A DNA stretch of 6,869 bases from an uncultured Clostridia bacterium (GTDB lineage: Bacteria > Bacillota > Clostridia > TANB77 > CAG-508). Where the stretch lies: contig CALXRJ010000052.1 of NCBI GenBank assembly GCA_944390615.1, positions 1 through 6,869 on the forward strand. The letters run 5' to 3'. Each line of letters starts with the position of its first letter. Position 1 is the stretch's first letter. Below, in pieces: positions 5,310 to 6,869 of this stretch. The translations under genes and the position numbers were made by a program. Under the pieces are notes generated by a model that had not been told where the DNA came from, searched no databases, and saw nothing but the letters and a program-made list of their open reading frames with translations.

Positions 5310-6869
5310 TTGAAAAAAAGAATAAAAAAAGAGCATACCAATTTTAGATTTAATATAACAATCATCCTTGTCTACATAATAGGAATTATACTAATTAGTA
5401 GATTATTTGAACTACAAATTGTCAAAGGAGCAGAATATAGAGAGACATCTAATACCAGACTTTCGCGAGAAAGTGTATTAGAAGCCTCCAGAGGAGATAT
5501 TGTCGATAGATCTGGAAATGTTTTAGCAACCACAAAAAGTTCTTTTGACTTAGAGCTATATAAAACAAAATCAGATGACAAAACATTAAATCAATGTATC
5601 TTAAATTTAATAGAATTATTTGAAGCATATGATGTAAATTATCCAAATGACTTTCCGGTAAATAATGAATGTACAGAATTTACAATAGAAGGAGAAAACT
5701 TAACCACATGGCTAAAACGATATAAATTGGAGGAAAATACAACACCAGAAGAAGCTGTGCAATATTTCATCCGTTATTATGAAATTGAGGCAACTAGTAT
5801 CCAAGAAGCACGAAAAATCATATCCATTCGATATGAAATTACAACAGAAGGATATAGTAGCACAAAATCTTTAGGATTAGCAGAAGATGTGCCACGAGAA
5901 GTAGTAGCACAAATAAGTGAAAGAAATTCGGATTTTCCAGGTGTTACCATTACCACAAGAAGTTCAAGACAATATAATTATGATAATCTTGCTTCTCATA
6001 TCATTGGTTATATAGGAAAAATTAGTGAAACAGAATATAATGAGGCAAGAGATATATACAATAATGATGACTATGTCGGAAGAACAGGAATCGAATCCTT
6101 ATTTGAAGATTATTTAAGAGGAAAAAAGCGGAAAAGAAGAAATTGAAATGTCAGTAGATGGAACAGTAACAGGAGAAACCATAACAGAAGAGCCAGAACA
6201 AGGATCTACCGTAGTATTAACCATTGATTCTAAATTACAAGAAGTTGCAGAAACAGCATTAAGCAATAATATCGAAAAAATTAGAAATGGTGGCTTTTCA
6301 TCTACTTATGATGCCCAAGGAGGATGTGTTGTGGTAATTGATGTAAACTCAGGAGAAATCCTTGCTATGGCAAGCAACCCTGATTATAATCCAAACGCTT
6401 GGGTAGGAGGAATTAGTGTAGCAGATTATAATGAGATCATAGAAAATAATTCTTTATTTAATAAAGCTATATCAGGTTCTTATGCACCAGGTTCCATTTT
6501 TAAAATGGTGCCAGCATTAGCAGGATTAGAAACAGGAGCAATTACCACTACAGAAAGAATTAATGACACAGGAGTTTATACAAGATATCGAGATTATCAA
6601 CCAGTTTGTTGGTATTATACTAGTTATCACAGAGGACATGGATCCTTAAATGTATCAGGAGCAATTCAACATTCTTGTAACTACTTTTTCTATGAAGTAG
6701 GTTACCGAATCGGAATCGAAACATTAGACAGATATGCTAGATACTTTGGACTTGAAACCAAAACAGGAATTGAACTTCCAAGTGAGACTGCAGGAACCCT
6801 TGCATCTCCAGAAGTAGCAACCAAATTAAATGAAACATGGTCAGCAGGTCAACCCTTAGCAGCAGCTAT
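5310..6869 (+). CDS. mrdA: Penicillin-binding protein 2 (elongasome transpeptidase), with one +1 frameshift, 3' end outside window
   Basis: A class B PBP that cross-links lateral-wall peptidoglycan with RodA and MreBCD. A basic cytoplasmic tail leads into one membrane helix (about 15-32). The dimerisation/pedestal domain has RGDIVDRSGNVLATT (61-75) and later HIIGYIGKISETEYNEAR and GRTGIESLFEDYLRGKK. The zero frame then meets CGG (6129-6131, codon 274) and would stop at TGA 6144-6146 (278 aa) with no catalytic domain. Skipping C gives GKEEIEMSVDG, and the transpeptidase domain follows: YAPGSIFKM with nucleophile S395 and K398 (SxxK), then HSCN with S455-N457 (SxN). The frame is open to the window edge (at least 519 residues); the KTG motif would lie beyond. 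The start is TTG, with AAGGTGA just upstream, and is set by the family N-terminus. It contains no other in-frame CGG. Its position after mreD identifies it as the elongation PBP2, not a divisome PBP. Confidence 0.92.
6129..6131 (+). other. In-frame CGG at the mrdA +1 frameshift site
   Basis: The zero-frame codon after AAA AAG is CGG. Dropping C6129 gives RGKKGKEEIEM, like the usual LRGK-G-x-x-x-V/I-E stretch of PBP2. Removing one A from the preceding A6 run (6122-6127) restores the same frame, so this site alone could be a homopolymer error; the other two sites have no homopolymer. An SD-like AGAGGA lies upstream at 6118-6123. Confidence 0.75.

Noticed and set aside
2593..6131. Simple homopolymer sequencing indels
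   Set aside because: Only the mrdA site has a nearby homopolymer (A6). The radC and mreD sites are mixed sequence. A systematic error that inserts C before GG remains possible and is kept as the main alternative, but the complete absence of in-frame CGG elsewhere is not explained by it.
2047..6869. radC, mreD and mrdA as ordinary decaying pseudogenes
   Set aside because: Each has a single lesion of identical form at an in-frame CGG, no premature stops elsewhere, intact motifs and ribosome binding sites, and two of them encode core elongasome parts beside intact mreB and mreC. Independent decay would not give matching lesions.

Overview
The window comes from a strongly AT-rich bacterium. Gene order (DUF4321 - radC - mreB - mreC - mreD - PBP2), the MecA adaptor, GGAGG-type ribosome binding sites and TTG/ATG starts all point to a low-GC Bacillota, most like uncultured Clostridia. 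No mobile element, RNA gene or CRISPR array is visible.

Layout. Positions 1-113 hold the 3' end of an unrecognised plus-strand gene. It converges on a Bax inhibitor-1/YccA family membrane protein (138-821, minus), with a short hairpin between them. Upstream of that on the minus strand is mecA (890-1522), a ClpC adaptor. A 230-bp divergent intergenic region (1523-1752) carries back-to-back promoters, one of them near consensus. From 1753 to the right edge runs a plus-strand cell-shape operon: a two-helix DUF4321-type protein, radC, mreB, mreC, mreD, a possible 25-residue microprotein overlapping a terminator-like hairpin, and the elongation transpeptidase PBP2 (mrdA), which runs off the window. 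MreB, MreC, MreD and PBP2 together form the core of the elongasome, which guides lateral-wall synthesis.

The remarkable point is that three operon genes (radC, mreD, mrdA) are each interrupted by one apparent +1 frameshift, and all three have the same signature. The zero-frame codon at the break is CGG, and skipping its C (or reading CGGN as a four-base glycine codon) restores the conserved protein. I checked every CGG trinucleotide in the roughly 2,070 codons of the window. CGG occurs in frame exactly three times, and those are the three break points. The other 16 sense-strand CGG trinucleotides are all out of frame, and the five uninterrupted full-length genes contain no in-frame CGG. Arginine is otherwise written AGA, AGG, CGA or CGT. 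In radC the break falls inside the JAMM metal-binding motif, and only the shifted frame completes HxHx7Sx2D and reaches the ATGA overlap with mreB.

The simplest biological reading is that CGG has no cognate tRNA here and acts as a +1 frameshift signal, or is read as a quadruplet Gly codon. Repeated sequencing error is the main alternative and cannot be excluded from sequence alone.
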